From: Brachybacterium phenoliresistens
GTDB lineage: Bacteria > Actinomycetota > Actinomycetes > Actinomycetales > Dermabacteraceae
Reading direction: 5' to 3'
Length of the DNA stretch: 64,000 nt
Assembly (NCBI RefSeq): GCF_000576425.1
Contig: NZ_KK069993.1
Span: 62,001-126,000, forward strand
The notes under the pieces are model-generated. The model searched no databases and was not told where the DNA came from. It was given only the letters and a program-made list of their open reading frames with translations. Below are positions 32,991-43,973 of the stretch, one piece after another. Positions within the stretch are counted from its first letter, which is position 1. Each line of letters starts with the position of its first letter. A program made the translations under genes and the position numbers.

Positions 32991-34013
32991 CTGCACACGA
33001 ACTCCCTCACCCCCTCCCTCCCCGATCCTGCGCCTGCACCGTCGCCGCAGAACCTCCCGGGAGGGCGCCCAGACCCTGACCGCCGCGCCCTGGTCCTCGG
33101 CGGAGGCGGCTCCACCGGCAACGCGTGGCTGATCGGCGTCCTCGCCGGCCTCGCGGAGGCGGGCGCCGATGTGACCGGCGCGGATCTGACCATCGGCACC
33201 TCCGCCGGAGCGACCGCCGCGGCGCAGTGCGCCGGGGCGACTCCCGCAGAGCTGTACCCGGGGGCGCTGCAGGTGCCGGCCGCACCCCCATCGGCCGCTC
33301 CCCCGGCGGCCGCTCCCCCGGCGGCCGCTCCCCCGGCGGCCGCTCCCCCGTCGGCCGCTCCCCCGGTCTCCGCCCCGGCGCCCGGCAGTGCCCCCTCCGC
33401 CCTGGACCGCATCCTCGCCGTCGTCGAGGCCTCCACCGACCTCCCGGACATGCGCCGCCGGATGTCCGCGGCGGCGATGGAGCACGACGCGGAGCTCGGC
33501 GCCGAGCACTCCGCCCGATGGCGCAGCATCGTCGCCCGCAGGCTGCCCTGTATCCAGTGGCCGCAGCGGCGCATCGTCCTCACCGCGATCGATGCCCGCA
33601 CCGGCGAGGAGGCGCTGCTGGACCGGGACAGCGGACTCGACCTCGTCGACGCGGTCGCCGCGAGCTGTTCCAGCGGCCCGGCGTACCAGGTCGGCGAGAA
33701 GCGGTTCCTCGACGGCGGCTTCCGCTGCGGCGCGGAGAACGCCGACCTCGCCGCCGGGCACGGGCGCGTCCTGGTCCTCGCGCCCTTGGGCGGGAGGTCC
33801 CTCCAAGCGCGCGCCTGGGGCACGCACCTCGAGGACCAGGTCGTGCAGCTGCGAGCCCAGGGCTCGGCGGTCCGCGTCGTCGTCCCGCGACCGGAGGCCC
33901 AGCACCTCTTCGGCGCCGCCGCGATGACCGCGGCGCTGCGCCCGGACGCCGCCCGGGAGGGGCACCGGCAGGGGACGCTGCTCGCCGAGGAGATCGCGGC
34001 CTTCTGGGGCTGA
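32991..34013 (+). CDS. Patatin-like phospholipase with a repeat-expanded linker (start uncertain)
   Basis: Patatin-fold lipid hydrolase. The oxyanion-hole loop GGGGSTGNAW is encoded from about 33096, the nucleophile elbow is GTSAG (from about 33198), and the catalytic Asp is in FLDGGF (from about 33708). The first GTG in frame, at 33171, would remove the oxyanion loop, and no ATG/GTG/TTG exists between the TGA at 32937 and 33171. I place the start at a CTG (32991) with AAAGG upstream, with low certainty; a broken N-terminus starting at 32889 is the alternative. Five 15-bp repeats encode a Pro/Ala-rich insert right after the nucleophile region, unusual inside a catalytic domain. Confidence 0.65.
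   Translation: MHTNSLTPSLPDPAPAPSPQNLPGGRPDPDRRALVLGGGGSTGNAWLIGVLAGLAEAGADVTGADLTIGTSAGATAAAQCAGATPAELYPGALQVPAAPPSAAPPAAAPPAAAPPAAAPPSAAPPVSAPAPGSAPSALDRILAVVEASTDLPDMRRRMSAAAMEHDAELGAEHSARWRSIVARRLPCIQWPQRRIVLTAIDARTGEEALLDRDSGLDLVDAVAASCSSGPAYQVGEKRFLDGGFRCGAENADLAAGHGRVLVLAPLGGRSLQARAWGTHLEDQVVQLRAQGSAVRVVVPRPEAQHLFGAAAMTAALRPDAAREGHRQGTLLAEEIAAFWG
33286..33360 (+). repeat. Five tandem 15-bp repeats inside the patatin gene
   Basis: Units of CCCC(A/G/T)..CGGCCGCTC run at 33286, 33301, 33316, 33331 and 33346. The three central copies are identical. Each adds five residues (PP-A/S-A-A). Copy number could change by slippage without shifting the frame. Confidence 0.85.
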
Positions 34014-34166
34014 CCGCCGTGGTCGGCGCTCTCTCGGGGACGGCCGATCAGCCGGAAAGCCCTCCCCCGGTCGTCGCCTCTGAGTAGAGTGCCCGCACGA
34101 GGACCGTCGGCCGCGGACGTGCGGTCCGGCCTCGGGACCCAGTGCACGAGGACGTGTGGAGGACCC

Positions 34167-36476
<2,310 letters not shown>

Positions 36477-36489
36477 GGCGGGTGGGGCG

Positions 36490-36520
36490 GACGCCTCTCG
36501 GCATCGGGCCGAGAGGTGTC
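36490..36520 (+). terminator. Terminator hairpin after hppA
   Basis: Arms 36490-36502 and 36508-36520 pair at 12 of 13 positions (the exception is a G-T) around the loop ATCGG. It begins 13 nt after the hppA stop. Confidence 0.7.
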
Positions 36521-36623
36521 AGCCCGGTACGTCGGGAGACTCCTGCGCGCGCTCTGCATGCTGGTTCTGACGCATTCCCGCATCGTGCACGGCACGGAGT
36601 AGGCGACTGCCGGTGGTCGTCAT
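36519..36623 (-). pseudogene. Decayed copy of the XRE-ImmA/IrrE gene start
   Basis: A 34-codon frame beginning MTTTGSRLLRAVHDAGMRQNQ is clearly related to the start MTTIGSRVRSAMQGAGMQQKQ of the gene at 31711. The promoter-proximal bases (CTGTCGAGGTATG here, CCGTCGAGGCATG there) are also alike. Similarity is lost after AERA and the frame stops. It is a truncated duplicate or a remnant of a related toxin-antitoxin operon. Confidence 0.65.
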
Positions 36624-36756
36624 ACCTCGACAGAATGCGCGGGTTGAGATGTCTCCGAGTGTCGGTGGAAAGCGGCACGTACGCTCTACCTGTCCATTCG
36701 TAGCGCCCGGGCCGGAGCGCGGGTTCAAGGCTGTTGACGGGCAGTTCGCGAGCCGA

Positions 36757-38385
36757 CTATCCCCGCACCCCACTCTCCGCCGCCGCCTCGCGCCACGACC
36801 CGAGACGCTTGATCACTGTGGCGAGCGAGGGCCGAGCGCACTCGCGCGCCCACCGGGCGTACGCCTCGGATCCGCCGCCAGGCTGTGCGGCGCGGAACTC
36901 CCGCACGGCCTCGCGGCAGTGCGCGTCGGTCCACTCGGGCTTCGCCCCACCGGCGATCCCGCCGGCCTCGCGGACCAGGGCGCCCCAGGTCAGGCCGCTG
37001 CGGCGCAGGAGCGTCTGCACGGTGGGCCGGTGCCGGGCGCTCGCCCAGGTGCGGTAGGCGGCCATGGTGAGGTTGTCGCCGAGGCCCGCCATCGCATCGC
37101 GCAGGTGCTGGGCGGGCGAGGGCTCGGGCGCCGCCGTGTTCCAGTCCCGCGGCGCGGTGACGCGGGCGCGCCACGCCTCGTTGAACTCCTCCCCCAGGTC
37201 CAGGGGCTCGCCGCGCAGCACGGCGAGGGTGATCTCCGCGATCTCGGACCAGCGGTACGGCAGGCGCTGGCGGACCAGGGCGAGGGACGGCGCGCCGTCG
37301 TGCCGCTGCAGCCAGGCGTCGACCTTGGTGTTGGAGGTGCCGCCATCCGGAGCGGCGACCGCGGCGATCACCGCGGCCCACAGGTCGTCGTCGCTCAGGG
37401 CGGAGCGGGGCCGGCCGCGCTCGGCGGTGAGCCCCGCAGCGCGCAGGGCCTCGTTCCAGGTGCCGAAGCGGATGGCGGCGGTCTGGTTCCCGGGCACGCC
37501 GTGCTGCTTCGCCCAGGCAGAGAAGCCGCTGGCGGTGCTCTTCCCGGTCTCCCGGTGGTAGGCGCGCAGGTCCTCGAGGATCTGCTCGTCGCTGCGCCGC
37601 GCCACGGAGGCGGGGCGGACCTTCGGGGCGAGGTGGTTATTGCGCCGGGCGCCCAGCAGGTCCCGCACCTGCTCCTCGGTCATGCCGAGGGTGCGCGCCC
37701 CGCTCTCCAAGGTGTCGCCGGGGCTGGTCAGGGACCAGGCCCGCACGGCCTCGCGGTGCTCCTGCTCCCGCGCCTCGCGCAGGCCGCGCAGGGTGCGGGA
37801 GATGTCCTTCGTGCTCCACGGCGTGTGCTTCGTGATGATCTGGCGGATCCGCTCGCGGGTCACTCCGAAGCGGTCCCCCAGCTCCTGCAGGGTCGCGCCC
37901 ATCGCGTAGCAGCGCACGCAGGTGCGAGCACGCTCATCCTCGAGCGCGGTGCCGTACAGGGCGGAGTCCAGGTAGCCCGGCCGATCGGCCTCGGGCCCCT
38001 CCCCCGCAGCGAGGGCCATGTCCTGCTCCGGGGAGCGGACCAGGCGGGTGATGTTCGCGTGCGGGATCCCGAAGGCGCCCTCCGCCGCCTGCCAGCCGTC
38101 GTCGGCGGTGCGCGCGGCCCAGGCCCGCAGCCGGCCGCGGAGTGCGACGCGGACGCTCGCCGCTCCGCCCGGGATCGCGGCATCGAGCGCCGCCTCGACC
38201 TGGGCGGGCGTGACGCCGAAGAATTCGGCGATCTCCCCGGTGGTGTAGCCCTGCTGGGCGAGGTCGACGGCGGCGTCGACGTCGAGAGCCGTGGCGCCTG
38301 CGGTCGCGTCGATGAGTTTGTGGTGCAGGGCGTCCTCGTCCTGCCGCCGGCCGATGCTGCGCCGGCCGATGTCGGTGATCGTCAT
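36757..38385 (-). CDS. DNA-binding protein with sigma-70 region 4-like HTH and HNH-associated repeats
   Basis: 542 aa. An N-terminal helix-turn-helix (about 40-70: QQGYTTGEIAEFFGVTPAQV) precedes a region very like sigma-70 region 4 (about 161-188: MGATLQELGDRFGVTRERIRQI). The C-terminal half contains repeats of the form FGTWNEALRAAG, SGLTWGALVREAGG and LGSWREAAAESG, the homing-endonuclease-associated repeat. No HNH catalytic centre or sigma region 2 is seen. It may be a large modular DNA-binding protein of mobile-element origin. The start at 38385 follows AAGG at some distance; the open frame extends to 38646 without support. Confidence 0.68.
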   Translation of the reverse strand: MTITDIGRRSIGRRQDEDALHHKLIDATAGATALDVDAAVDLAQQGYTTGEIAEFFGVTPAQVEAALDAAIPGGAASVRVALRGRLRAWAARTADDGWQAAEGAFGIPHANITRLVRSPEQDMALAAGEGPEADRPGYLDSALYGTALEDERARTCVRCYAMGATLQELGDRFGVTRERIRQIITKHTPWSTKDISRTLRGLREAREQEHREAVRAWSLTSPGDTLESGARTLGMTEEQVRDLLGARRNNHLAPKVRPASVARRSDEQILEDLRAYHRETGKSTASGFSAWAKQHGVPGNQTAAIRFGTWNEALRAAGLTAERGRPRSALSDDDLWAAVIAAVAAPDGGTSNTKVDAWLQRHDGAPSLALVRQRLPYRWSEIAEITLAVLRGEPLDLGEEFNEAWRARVTAPRDWNTAAPEPSPAQHLRDAMAGLGDNLTMAAYRTWASARHRPTVQTLLRRSGLTWGALVREAGGIAGGAKPEWTDAHCREAVREFRAAQPGGGSEAYARWARECARPSLATVIKRLGSWREAAAESGVRG

Positions 38386-38483
38386 CGTGCTCGCACCTTC
38401 CCTTCCCCTGATGGATGCGGTACACCGAGTGTGCAAAGGGGGTGGGACAGACGACGCGGCACGGGTCGTTCCACGCGTGGCCC

Positions 38484-39888
38484 TCAGCGCAGGAGCGCCT
38501 CGCGGGCGATCGTCGTCGCCTCCGGGGAGAAGGTCCCGAAGCGATCGCGCCAGTCTCCGGGGCGGCGGCCGATGTTGGTCAGCAGAACCCAGAGCGGCAT
38601 GTCGCGGATCGCCTCCGCCGGGACCGGGCCGTGGTCGACTCTCCACCCGAGCTCCGTCGCCGCGGCCGCGACGGCATCGATGGGCACCTTGGCTCCCGGC
38701 TCGGTGGTCGCGATATAGGCGAGCAGCAGCACTCCGGCGGCGTGGTCGAAGCTTCCGGTCGCGGGCAGCAGCGCCTCGACGACCAGCTCGTGCACCGCAT
38801 CGGCGTGCAGCGCCGCCCGGGCCCGCCGGGAGGGCAGCAGGCTGCCCTTGTACTTGCGCAGGAACCCGAGCCGCTGCAGGGACTCCCGGAACTCCAGCAG
38901 GGGGATGCTCTGCAGCTCGCGATTGTTCGCGCCGAGCCAGCCCTCAATAGCGGGCACCACGGCGCAGGCCGCCTCGACCGCGGCGGGGCGCATGTATCCG
39001 GCGCCGGTGAGCGGGATGCCGCCCTCGGCATCGGCCTGCTCGAGGAACCAGGTGATTGCCCGCAGGGCATCGGGGCCGGGGGCATCATCGGGCTCCTCCG
39101 CTCCAGGACAAGCTGGGCGGCGCGGATCTGCAGCTCCACTCCCGCGCCGCTGCGCCCCAGGGTCCGCATCGGCTCGACGAGGAGAGCAGGCGGCGTGAAC
39201 TCGGAGGGGTCCCGCAGGATGGGGAGCCCGGTGCGCAGCTGCTCGTCCAGCGCGGCGAGGTCGAAAGCCGCGGGATCCTCGAGCAGCTCGCCGAGGCCCT
39301 GCGCGTCGCGCACGCCGCCGCAGTCCTCCGGCGGACCGGCACGCCGGCCACCGGTCGCCCGGGCCGGCGGGGCATCTGCCGGGGCGGGCCGCACGGATTC
39401 GACGACGATCTTCAGATCCCAGCCGTCCCCGTAGTCATAGACGTACTCCAGGCGATCTCCGTGCTCCTGCAGCAGCTCGCCGACCTGCACCTCCCCCACG
39501 GGATGCCGTCGTCCTCGCCCTCCTCGACATCGAACGGGCACAGGAACAGCTTGGAATCGCCCCCGAAGGGGCTCCCACCCGCGGCGAAGCGCCACAGGTG
39601 GTACCCGGCCCAGCCGTATGCGAGCTGCAGCACCTCGTGGACATCGGCGAGGGTGAGGTCCGAGCGCAGCTCGAGACGCCGCCAGATCGGCGGAGTCGCG
39701 TGGTTCAGATCGACGCGGACCGTGATGACCTGCGGGTCCTCCGGTTCGGGGCGGCGCAGGTCGGGACGGGCGGGCCGGGCCGAAGTCCAGCTCCAGGGGC
39801 CCGCCTGCGCCAGCTCCTCCGGGGTGAGCCCGAGGAGGCGGGCGAGATCGGGCTGTTCGTCGTCGGAGGCGCGAGGCGTGTGGAAATC
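38484..39888 (-). pseudogene. Plasmid pRiA4b ORF3-like protein, broken by two frameshifts and lacking a start
   Basis: Three consecutive frame segments rebuild one protein. The first begins after TAA 39889-39891 and includes the family hallmark VDLNHATPPIWRRLELRSD. The second has EYVYDYGDGWDLKIVVE and PPEDCGG. The third runs to 38484 with a helical C-terminal domain. Register is lost at the CCCCC run 39493-39497 and near 39100; each is repaired by adding one G/C. No ATG or GTG is available at the 5' end, so the N-terminus is also missing or miscalled. Function of the family is unknown; it is often on plasmids and in mobile regions. Confidence 0.7.
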
Positions 39889-39938
39889 TTACGGAGATCA
39901 GAAAGTGGCCAGTGGTCGGCCGGTCGCCTTTGATCGAC

Positions 39939-39951
39939 GACGAAGTTCGTC
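39939..39951. promoter_or_regulatory. Small palindrome upstream of the GntR gene
   Basis: GACGAA-G-TTCGTC is a perfect 13-bp palindrome about 145 nt before the GntR start, in an otherwise empty 200-nt stretch. Possible operator; no direct support. Confidence 0.25.
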
Positions 39952-40095
39952 CTGTGCTCACCCGGTCCGTTGTCTCGATGGACGACATGTGCGGAGCACA
40001 CAGCACTCCAGATCTTCACTTCACGTCGGACTGCTTCCCTGCCTCACGGGCAAGGCCGCGCGTAACGCCCGTCGCACCCACTGCGGGCCAGCTCG

Positions 40096-40806
40096 ATGAC
40101 CAAGCAGGTCTACGAGGATCTGCGCCGACAGATCCTCCACGGGGACCTGCCCGACGGCGCGAAGCTGACTTCGGAGCCGGAGAGCTGCGGCACGTACAAC
40201 GTCTCCCGCACCACCGTGCGCGAGGCGTACTCGATGCTCCAGCAGGAAGGGATTGTCGAGGTCCGGCGCGGTTCGGGGCGATACATCGTCCCGGGCGCCT
40301 CGACGATCATGAAAGGTTCCGCGAACCTGATCCGCAGCATGCGTGGCTACCTCAAAGTACGCGGCCACCAGCCGCAAGTCGAGATCCTCGCTGCCGTGAC
40401 GCGGCCGGCGGAGCCGGAAAAGTCCTCGTTCTTCCACCAAGACGGCGACGTCCACGAGGTCCAGCGCGCATATGTCGACGGCAACGACCTGTTGACCTAC
40501 GCGATCAACTTGCTGAACCCCTCCGATGTGCCGGATTGGCAGGCCGTCGACTGGCACACCTCGATGCGCGAGATCGCCGATCGCCACGGCCGCTCGGTGC
40601 GGAACTCGGTGGTCGACGTCTCGGCCGCGAACCTGCCCCCTGAGATCCAGGAGCGGTTCGCCACCGATCCGACGCAGCCCTGGCTGCGCACCTCCGGCCC
40701 CTCGTACGACCAGCGAGGCAGACCTCTGTGGTGGTCCTACGAATACACGCGAGGCGACGTGCGGACCGTCCGCATCGTCAATCGGGAGTCCCTGAACCCC
40801 GAGTGA
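40096..40806 (+). CDS. GntR family (HutC/UTRA) transcriptional regulator
   Basis: 236 aa. The N-terminal winged helix (about 1-65) shows NVSRTTVREAYSMLQQEGIVEVRRGSG, the GntR recognition region, although the preceding helix (SEPESCGTY) departs from the usual SERELA. Residues about 85-230 form a UTRA sugar-phosphate-sensing domain (DVHEVQRAYVDG, then RPLWWSYEYTRGD). It precedes the PTS genes in the same direction and probably regulated them. Confidence 0.83.
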   Translation: MTKQVYEDLRRQILHGDLPDGAKLTSEPESCGTYNVSRTTVREAYSMLQQEGIVEVRRGSGRYIVPGASTIMKGSANLIRSMRGYLKVRGHQPQVEILAAVTRPAEPEKSSFFHQDGDVHEVQRAYVDGNDLLTYAINLLNPSDVPDWQAVDWHTSMREIADRHGRSVRNSVVDVSAANLPPEIQERFATDPTQPWLRTSGPSYDQRGRPLWWSYEYTRGDVRTVRIVNRESLNPE

Positions 40807-40950
40807 CCCGGGGCGCCGACCCGGGGCTGCACAGTGCCGGCCCTGTTCTGAACCACCCTGACATCGGGGCGCCTCGTCGCACCCGAAAACTCTGCGCCAC
40901 CGTCACGCCCTCAACCCTGCCCGAAAACGCCCAGGAGGCGAGGCCCAGCC

Positions 40951-41361
40951 ATGCCCAACATCCTCATCGCCGCCCACGGAGACCCCTCCACCGCCCTCAT
41001 CCGGAGCGCGCGGCTCATCGTCGGCGCCACCGACGGGATTCGCAGCTTCGAGATGACCGCCGGCCTTCACCACGCCGATGCCGAGCAGCAGCTCACCGAG
41101 CTCGTGGTCACCGGACGGGCACAGCAGGAGCGCCTGCTCGTCCTGGTCGACATCCAGGGCGGCAGCCCCTTCAACATCTGTAGCCGACTGCTCATCGCGC
41201 ACGGCGATTTCGCCCTCGTCGCCGGCCTGAACTTCCCAATGGTCCTCGAGTCCCTCACCTCGCTCACACCCTCGACCGGAACTCACGTCGTCACTGCGGG
41301 AAAGGACTCGGTCATCGACATCTCCGCCCTCATCCAGAACACGGAGAACAACGATGACTGA
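40951..41361 (+). CDS. PTS mannose/fructose/sorbose family EIIA component
   Basis: 136 aa. The phosphorylated histidine is His9 in IAAHGD, and the VDIQGGSPFNI loop typical of mannose-family EIIA domains is at about 69-79. It would take phosphate from HPr and pass it to EIIB. The ATG is preceded by AGGAGGCGAGG. It overlaps the EIIB start by 8 nt. EIIB and EIIC downstream are damaged, so this component probably no longer serves its own transporter. Confidence 0.87.
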   Translation: MPNILIAAHGDPSTALIRSARLIVGATDGIRSFEMTAGLHHADAEQQLTELVVTGRAQQERLLVLVDIQGGSPFNICSRLLIAHGDFALVAGLNFPMVLESLTSLTPSTGTHVVTAGKDSVIDISALIQNTENNDD

Positions 41362-41793
41362 CCACGTCAGAGTCGACGACCGCCTCATCCACGGCCAGGT
41401 GGCGATCGGCTGGACCGCAGTCGTCGGCGCCACCACAATCCTCGTCGTCAACGATGCAGCCCAGTCCGACAAGACCCAGACCATGGCCCTGAATATGGCC
41501 GCCCCGTCCGGCGTCGACCTCTACATCCGAACTGTCGCCGAGTCCGGCGAGATCGTCCGGAAGTTCGCGACGGCCCAGAAGTCCTGTGTCATGGTCCTAC
41601 TGGAGACCGTGGCCGTTGCCGGCGCCCTCATCGAGACCAGCGGCGAGGTCATCACCCGTCTGAACATCGGCGGCCAGCGCGCCGGTGAGGGACGGATCAA
41701 GCTCACCGACCATACCGCGGTCACCATCGAGGAGCTCGACCAGTTGGAGGCGCTGCATGCGCGGGGCGTCGAGATCGACTGGCGTCATCGGCA
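41354..41793 (+). pseudogene. PTS mannose-family EIIB, C-terminally truncated by deletion
   Basis: The first 138 codons are a normal EIIB: RVDDRLIHGQVAIGW with the phospho-accepting His14-region, and continuous homology to HARGVEI. After about 41785 the sequence passes directly into EIIC coding sequence in another frame. The frame stays open to 42223 but encodes only shadow residues. The last 20 or so residues of EIIB and its stop are missing. Confidence 0.75.
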
Positions 41794-42059
41794 CCACCCT
41801 CGCCATCCTCTCCGGGGAGGGCGTGGGCGTGGCCCTCGCGATCGCCATGCTCGTTGCCGTGCTCGCCCAGTCCCTCGGCGTCCTGGGGCAGATCATCAAC
41901 CTGCACTTCGACAATCGCGCGGACCATTTCGCACCGCGCGGGGACTTACGCGGCGTCACGCTCATGATGTGGATCCCTCCGATCCTGTTCTTCCTCTCCA
42001 CCTTCATCCCTGCGTTCCTCGCGGCCCTGCTGGCACGGGCCGTATCGAAGGATCCATGA
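41788..42059 (+). pseudogene. PTS mannose-family EIIC fragment
   Basis: About 90 codons correspond to the middle of EIIC: a VIGTTLAILSGEGVGVALAIAM membrane helix, the ADHFAPRGDLRGVT loop and the following membrane helix, ending ARAVSKDP. The first 80 or so and the last 90 or so residues of a normal EIIC (about 260 aa) are absent. With the EIIB truncation this implies one internal deletion of several hundred bases, plus loss of the 3' end at about 42.06 kb, where lower-G+C sequence starts. Confidence 0.72.
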
Positions 42060-42097
42060 ACGCCACCCCCAGCTCTCCGCCAAGCGATCAAAGTGAA

Positions 42098-43819
42098 CTA
42101 CCGCGACCTCGCATTGTGGGCCGGCTTCAAGCATTCAAAAGACCACAGACCCGACCTCGAATCACCTTTTACCTCAAGGCCACCCTTCTTCATGATTCGG
42201 CCGCAGGTCGCGCAGTACATTGAGGCGGCTATAACTTCGACCGCCTCGGCGACCTGCTGCGCTTCCTCCGGGCTTATTGAATCGGCCTCCGGATGATAGT
42301 GAGCCCCAAACAAGTTTCTTCTTTGTTGAAGGTCGCTGAGTCGACCTGCCGCGTCGCGAACTCTTTCGTCTGAGTTGGCCCGCAGAACATCGACAACGGG
42401 CACCAGCAGATCGCCTATGGTGTACTTATCATCAACGGCGCGACTTACCCTGCACCGGAAGATCATCGACAAATGCTCAAGAATCGCCTCAAGGACGCGC
42501 CCTGCAGTGGCCACCATCAGCACCGGACTACCGTGGTGCTCCTTAACGAACTGTAAATCGCTCAACATTCCTGGATTCAATGTCTTCGCGTGTGGCGTCA
42601 CCGCCCCCGGTTCTCGACGCAATTCCAGCAAGTGTGGCTTGACGCCGAGTTCTGCAGAAAGCGACTTGACCAAAATTTCGGACCATAAACGGTCATGCAT
42701 CGTTATTATCAGCTGCCAATCAGGCAGATCCCGAACGATAGCATGCATCGCGCCCTGACGCAATGGTGCATCTACTGATTGAAAAACATCATCAAGTATA
42801 ACCACCTTCGCTTGGCCCAGATTTGCCGAAGCGGTATGCACCTTCACCAGGATGAGCAACGCCAGCAGATCGAGATACGCTTCACTCAGCACGCCATCAG
42901 GACTGACTTTCGTTCCATTCGACAACTCAAGCATGGCACGCAAGCCCGACTTGCCGACTATTTCAAGTTCAACTTTTTCAATCCAAGGAATGTTTGCAAT
43001 TTCTCGGAACTGAGACGCAATCCCGTTCCCGGCAGGCTCGATGACCGACCGCAGTTTCTCGTAATCAATCTCCGGCTTTTCTTCAATTTGCTTCGCCAGG
43101 GAGCGGCCTTCGATTATTCGGAGAAACGAGTATTCGAAGTCTCGCCATATATCTTCAAGTTCGAACCGTTCTTTCTGCGACATGCGGACGCTTGCGGCCC
43201 TCTGAAATAGATCAGTCCGCAACGATTCAAGAGTCTTCACCGTTCGGGGTTCACGCACGGCTTTTAATTGAAGTTTCCGCCTTGCAAGGTTTCTGAGGTC
43301 CTGCAGGTCCCGTTTTCCAAACTTCACATATTCGCAATAGGAATCCAAAATCTGCTGCTCGCTCGGCGTGCGCCATCCGGCAACATTCGGCTTGAAGTAG
43401 TCCCAGAATACTTCAAGGCGATACTTTTCTGGCGCACCCCAAAATGTTTCAACAGATTTACGCCGGATGATTAGCGGAGCAATCGAGAATGCGTCATGCG
43501 GCTGTCGGTTTTTTGCTCCTTTTCCTCGCGCCAAAACCTCTCCGTTCGAGAGCTCTACAGTCACGGCGGGGGCGCGATTGGTTACCAAGTTCGCGAGCTC
43601 ACGACGATCTTTCTCGCCGCCGATATATCTACGGCTCACCGACCCTCGTACACCGAACTCAATCGCTTCGCAGATACTGGACTTTCCGCTGCCATTCGAT
43701 CCGAGTATGAGAAGTGGTGGCGTAAGAGATCCCGGCGGCGGCGGCGCTTCCGGAAAGTCAATGGTGAATGGGCCTTGAATGCCGCGGAAGCACTGAATAG
43801 ATACCGATCTAACATACAT
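42098..43819 (-). CDS. ABC/SMC-type ATPase with C-terminal HEPN domain (candidate abortive-infection effector)
   Basis: 573 aa. The RecF/SMC-like head has Walker A GSNGSGKS (40-47), a degenerate signature LSEAYLDLLALL, Walker B with D-loop VVILDDVFQSVD and H-loop TMHDRLW. The C-terminal 120 residues are helical and contain Arg501-Asn502-x4-His507 (RNLFGAH) between a long helix and SPEEAQQVAEAVEVI, the R-N-x4-H pattern of HEPN ribonucleases. A CxxC...C...H zinc site ends the protein. Base composition is clearly lower in G+C than the surroundings, and A/T-ending codons are common, so it is a recent arrival. AGGAGG lies 8 nt before the ATG at 43819. Tentatively a one-gene defence system. Confidence 0.75.
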   Translation of the reverse strand: MYVRSVSIQCFRGIQGPFTIDFPEAPPPPGSLTPPLLILGSNGSGKSSICEAIEFGVRGSVSRRYIGGEKDRRELANLVTNRAPAVTVELSNGEVLARGKGAKNRQPHDAFSIAPLIIRRKSVETFWGAPEKYRLEVFWDYFKPNVAGWRTPSEQQILDSYCEYVKFGKRDLQDLRNLARRKLQLKAVREPRTVKTLESLRTDLFQRAASVRMSQKERFELEDIWRDFEYSFLRIIEGRSLAKQIEEKPEIDYEKLRSVIEPAGNGIASQFREIANIPWIEKVELEIVGKSGLRAMLELSNGTKVSPDGVLSEAYLDLLALLILVKVHTASANLGQAKVVILDDVFQSVDAPLRQGAMHAIVRDLPDWQLIITMHDRLWSEILVKSLSAELGVKPHLLELRREPGAVTPHAKTLNPGMLSDLQFVKEHHGSPVLMVATAGRVLEAILEHLSMIFRCRVSRAVDDKYTIGDLLVPVVDVLRANSDERVRDAAGRLSDLQQRRNLFGAHYHPEADSISPEEAQQVAEAVEVIAASMYCATCGRIMKKGGLEVKGDSRSGLWSFECLKPAHNARSR

Positions 43820-43876
43820 TAGACTTGCCTCCTGGGCTTGAAGTCCTCCCCCACTCAACGTCTTAGCGGGGTTACG

Positions 43877-43884
43877 TATATATT
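43877..43884 (-). promoter_or_regulatory. AT-rich -10 region of the ATPase-HEPN gene
   Basis: ATATATAC on the minus strand about 60 nt before the start codon, in a locally AT-rich stretch. Confidence 0.35.
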
Positions 43885-43915
43885 CGAGAGCATTGTGTGG
43901 ATCTGGATGGATTCT

Positions 43916-43954
43916 TTGCCCCCAGGATCAACACATCAGTCACTCTGGGGACAA
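43916..43954. promoter_or_regulatory. Inverted repeat between the UvrD gene and the ATPase-HEPN gene
   Basis: TTGcCCCCAG (43916-43925) and CTGGGGaCAA (43945-43954) are inverted arms with a 19-nt spacer. It lies 20 nt past the UvrD stop and could be an operon terminator or an operator for the ATPase gene. Confidence 0.4.
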
Positions 43955-43973
43955 TAGTTGATAGCATATTGAC

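Noticed and set aside
33286-33360. Tandem repeats considered as a CRISPR array
   Set aside because: The units are directly adjacent 15-mers without spacers and stay in the patatin reading frame.
41788-42223. Continuation of the EIIB frame to a 289-aa protein
   Set aside because: Beyond about residue 145 the frame reads EIIC coding DNA in the wrong register and then island DNA; it is not a real fusion.
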